15,636 nucleotides of DNA from an uncultured Chloroflexaceae bacterium (lineage in GTDB: Bacteria; Chloroflexota; Chloroflexia; Chloroflexales; Chloroflexaceae): the NCBI GenBank assembly GCA_937141995.1, contig CAKZQX010000844.1, positions 1 to 15,636 on the forward strand, read 5' to 3'. The notes beneath the pieces were generated by a model. It was not told where the DNA came from. It worked only from the letters and a program-made list of their open reading frames with translations, and did not search any database. Below are positions 13,137-15,636 of the stretch, in pieces (positions within the stretch are counted from its first letter, which is position 1; each line of letters begins with the position of its first letter). The translations under genes were made by a program, and so were the position numbers.

Positions 13137-14669
13137 TTACCACTTCTTTCCTCCAGGCACCTGCGCGCCAAAGATGCTCGGTGGTAGTTTGAACCCGTGG
13201 GCCTCCAGGCGAGGCGTGAAGCGCGGACGCACGCCGGTTGGTTTCAGGTTAGCCATAATCTTACCCTCTGCCGTCTTGCCTTTAATGTCCAGCGCAAAGA
13301 TATCCTGGAGGACGACGACATCGCCTTCCATCCCCTGTACTTCGGTTATATATGATACCTTACGCTGACCGTCGTCCAGGCGGGTCTGCTGGACAATCAG
13401 ATCGACAGCGGCGGCAATCTGTTCACGAATAACGCGAACCGGTAAATCCATACCCGCCATCATCGCCATTGTTTCCATACGGGCAATGGCGTCACGGGGC
13501 GTATTCGCGTGAAGTGTTGTCAGTGAGCCGTCGTGACCGGTATTCATTGCCTGGAGCATATCCAGGGTCTCGCCACCACGACACTCACCAATCACGACGC
13601 GCTCAGGTCGCATACGGAGTGAGTTGATGACCAGGTCGCGGATCGCAACCCGGCCTGATCCATCGACTTCTGCGGGTTTAGCCTCCAGGCGGACAACATG
13701 GTCCTGGGCAAGCTGAAGTTCAGCACTATCCTCGATAGTAACAATACGCTCGTCCGAAGGAATAAAGTTCGAGAGCACATTGAGCAGAGTCGTCTTACCA
13801 GAGCCGGTACCACCCGAAACAACAACATTCAAGCGGCTGACTACACATGCCTCCAGGAACTCACCCATCTCCGAGGTGAGCGAACCAAACTTGATCAGGT
13901 CGCTGATCTGGAGTTTGTTTTTGCTAAACTTACGAATAGTGATCGTTGAGCCGTCGATGGCGCAGGGCGGGATAATCGCATTAACACGGCTACCGTCAGG
14001 CAAACGCGCATCCACCATCGGCCATTTGCGGTCCACACGTCGCCCGAGGGGACGAATAATGCGGTCAATCACTTTGAGCACATGCTCATCGTTGGCAAAG
14101 CTAACGGCGGATAGTTTCAGTTTGCCCTTTTGTTCAATATAAACCTTGTTCGGGCCATTAACCATAACCTCGCTAACGCTATCGTCGTTGAGCAGTTGCT
14201 GAATGGGACCAAAGCCCAGCAGTTCATCACATACCATTGTAAAGAGATACTTCACCTTATCATCCGGTAGATTGGCATTGGCCTGCCGATAAATTGCAGC
14301 AAAGCGCTCCTGGAGCAGGCGCTCGGTTTCGGGTGTCTGCTTGAGCACCGTTTGTGAGCCAAGCGAAGCCTGGATGCGGTCTACCACCCAGAGCGAGAGG
14401 TCAAGCATGCGCTTCATTTCATCTTGGCTGGTTGAGGCAGCCATATCGGATGAGTCAGCCGCCGGCGCGTCTACCCGACTGCTCAGGCTGGGTTTGGCGG
14501 CAGCCGGGGGATCATTAGCTGCGACTGGTGGCGATGGTTTATCAGCCTGGGGCGAGCTGCGCTGCTCGCTCGGTGGCGGGATGGTAGCGGCGGGTGTCGG
14601 TTCTGGCGCTGAAGGAATGCTATTGGCACCGGGTTGTGGTGGACCACCGAGACGTTTTAACAGCGACAT
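13137..14669 (-). CDS. cpaF: CpaF/TadA-type secretion ATPase (Flp pilus assembly)
   Basis: Hexameric cytoplasmic ATPase of the type II/IV secretion superfamily that powers Flp/Tad pilus assembly; 510 aa from the ATG at 14669 (AGGAG about 6 nt upstream). Residues 10-80 are a low-complexity Pro/Ala/Ser linker, which many CpaF proteins have in shorter form. The N-terminal all-helical domain (about 85-160) and the VSEVMVNGPNKVYIE strand region are typical. Walker A GGTGSGKT is at 286-293, the Asp box TIEDSAEL at 311-318, Walker B region VVIGECRGGETLDML near 358-372, and the His box LTTLHANTPRDAIARMETM near 383-401. The CpaF class is clear. It sits 22 bp downstream of an AAA+ ATPase gene; other tad genes are probably outside the window, upstream. 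Confidence 0.92.
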   Translation of the reverse strand: MSLLKRLGGPPQPGANSIPSAPEPTPAATIPPPSEQRSSPQADKPSPPVAANDPPAAAKPSLSSRVDAPAADSSDMAASTSQDEMKRMLDLSLWVVDRIQASLGSQTVLKQTPETERLLQERFAAIYRQANANLPDDKVKYLFTMVCDELLGFGPIQQLLNDDSVSEVMVNGPNKVYIEQKGKLKLSAVSFANDEHVLKVIDRIIRPLGRRVDRKWPMVDARLPDGSRVNAIIPPCAIDGSTITIRKFSKNKLQISDLIKFGSLTSEMGEFLEACVVSRLNVVVSGGTGSGKTTLLNVLSNFIPSDERIVTIEDSAELQLAQDHVVRLEAKPAEVDGSGRVAIRDLVINSLRMRPERVVIGECRGGETLDMLQAMNTGHDGSLTTLHANTPRDAIARMETMAMMAGMDLPVRVIREQIAAAVDLIVQQTRLDDGQRKVSYITEVQGMEGDVVVLQDIFALDIKGKTAEGKIMANLKPTGVRPRFTPRLEAHGFKLPPSIFGAQVPGGKKW

Positions 14670-14691
14670 CGTGTTCTCCTGTGAATTGAAG

Positions 14692-15636
14692 TTAAGAAAG
14701 CTGTACGAAGTAAGCCTCGCAGGCTCGATCAATCAGCTCCCTGGTCATTGCGGGATCAGCGCTACGGTATTTTGCCTCATCCAGAATTTGATCACAGAGG
14801 TCACGCGGATGACAGGCGCGTAGATCTCTGCCCGATTTCATATAGTGTTCTTGAATGAGATAACGTAGACCATCATCACTGTACGGGATCTTTTTGGCCT
14901 TACAGACAAGCTTGAAGATATCACGAAACTCATTCGGTGACGGGTTCGGAACTTCAATTTTATGCCGAATACGTCGGAGGAATGCATCGTCTACCAGATC
15001 TTTGGGCGAGAGGTTGGTTGAGAAGACGATGAGCACATCGAAAGGCACCGCAATCTTTTTTCCGGTCTGGAGGGCCAGATAGTCCACCTTTTTCTCTAAC
15101 GGCACGATCCAGCGATTCAGCAGATCTTGTGGCCGGCACTTCTGGCGACCAAAGTCGTCAATTAGGAAGAGCCCACCATTGGCCTTGAGTTGAAATGGTG
15201 CTTCATACACCCGGGAGATGGGGTCGAAAATAAGCTCAAGTTGTTCCAGAATAAGTTCACCACCAACGACCACCTGCGGCCGTTTGCAGACCACCCAGCG
15301 CGCATCCGGGAACCCGTCTGCGGGTTGGTCTTCGCCATACTGTCCCATGGTTTCCATAGGTGTGACATTGGGTTTGGCGATAATTTTGTGGTTCAGCGGA
15401 TCATAGAGCTTGATAACCTGTCCATCTATTTCCAGGGTATAGGGAAGGATCACATAGCCGCCCAGCATTGTGGCAATCCCATCGGCGATGGTGGTTTTTC
15501 CATTGCCCGGTGGCCCGTAGAGAAATAGTGACCGGGCCGAGTTTGCCGCCGGACCTACCCGGTCCAGCATACGGTCGCTAACAACCAGGTGGCTAAAGGC
15601 CTCGCGGATGGTAGTCCGGTCAATGATCATATCGCC
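14692..15636 (-). CDS. AAA+ ATPase, N-terminus beyond the window
   Basis: The frame stays open to the last base; an internal ATG at 15630 gives 312 aa, but two more codons upstream are open and the real start is probably outside. Relative to that ATG, Walker A GPPGNGKT is at 39-46, Walker B LFLIDDF at 154-160, sensor-1 FSTN near 203 and an arginine-finger-like FLRRI near 217. RYLIQEHYMKSGRDLRACHPRDLCDQI forms the lid. It resembles MoxR/RavA-type chaperone ATPases only in general AAA+ layout. In the same operon as the CpaF-like ATPase, it probably assists assembly or regulation of the Tad/Flp system; that role is inferred from position only. Confidence 0.8.
   Translation of the reverse strand, partial: GDMIIDRTTIREAFSHLVVSDRMLDRVGPAANSARSLFLYGPPGNGKTTIADGIATMLGGYVILPYTLEIDGQVIKLYDPLNHKIIAKPNVTPMETMGQYGEDQPADGFPDARWVVCKRPQVVVGGELILEQLELIFDPISRVYEAPFQLKANGGLFLIDDFGRQKCRPQDLLNRWIVPLEKKVDYLALQTGKKIAVPFDVLIVFSTNLSPKDLVDDAFLRRIRHKIEVPNPSPNEFRDIFKLVCKAKKIPYSDDGLRYLIQEHYMKSGRDLRACHPRDLCDQILDEAKYRSADPAMTRELIDRACEAYFVQLS

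Noticed and set aside
12986..13171. N-terminal extension of the small membrane protein to 202 aa
   Set aside because: It would overlap the 3' end of the CpaF-like gene and include its terminator. The ATG at 12985 has a clear Shine-Dalgarno and a promoter of its own.

Overview
The window most resembles a mid-GC member of the Chloroflexota, possibly a Chloroflexus-like filamentous bacterium. This is an inference from four things: the housekeeping gene set, a carotenoid desaturase beside Tad/Flp-type ATPases, low-copy intergenic repeats, and protein flavour. No rRNA or lineage-specific marker is present to settle it. Most of the window is core chromosome; the accessory-looking parts are two intergenic regions, about 9604-10545 and 12079-12562.

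Left part, minus strand (1-4693): trigger factor (tig), then clpP, clpX and an OmpR-type response regulator. A terminator hairpin and the first 33 codons of upp (uracil phosphoribosyltransferase), cut by the window edge, follow. This is the classic protein-folding and proteolysis cluster. clpP has its own well-formed promoter (TTGAAG-17-TATACT) after a terminator-like hairpin behind tig, so clpP-clpX-regulator can be transcribed apart from tig.

Middle, plus strand (4955-9603), divergent from tig: rsmD, coaD, a short SepIVA-like coiled-coil protein, yceD (DUF177), rpmF (L32), fabH and fabD. The run joins ribosome maturation, coenzyme A synthesis and fatty-acid initiation. Regulatory structure is rich: a good promoter before rsmD, a near-consensus promoter before yceD whose -35 lies inside a perfect palindrome, and two mutually exclusive hairpins between rpmF and fabH. 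The SepIVA-like gene has a 12-nt perfect Shine-Dalgarno sequence placed correctly only for an ATC start codon.

Right part, minus strand (10546-15636): a CrtI-family carotenoid desaturase, a small two-helix membrane protein with a winged-helix-like tail, a CpaF/TadA secretion ATPase, and an AAA+ ATPase that runs off the window. The two ATPases are 22 bp apart and probably belong to a Flp/Tad-type pilus or secretion operon.

Two intergenic regions hold unexplained repeats. Region 9861-10029 contains three degenerate tandem units of about 55 bp, each with a small hairpin. Region 12097-12440 contains two adjacent foldback (MITE-like) elements that share long terminal inverted repeats; the first has a perfect 25-bp central hairpin, and its end lies about 19 bp from the start of the carotenoid gene.
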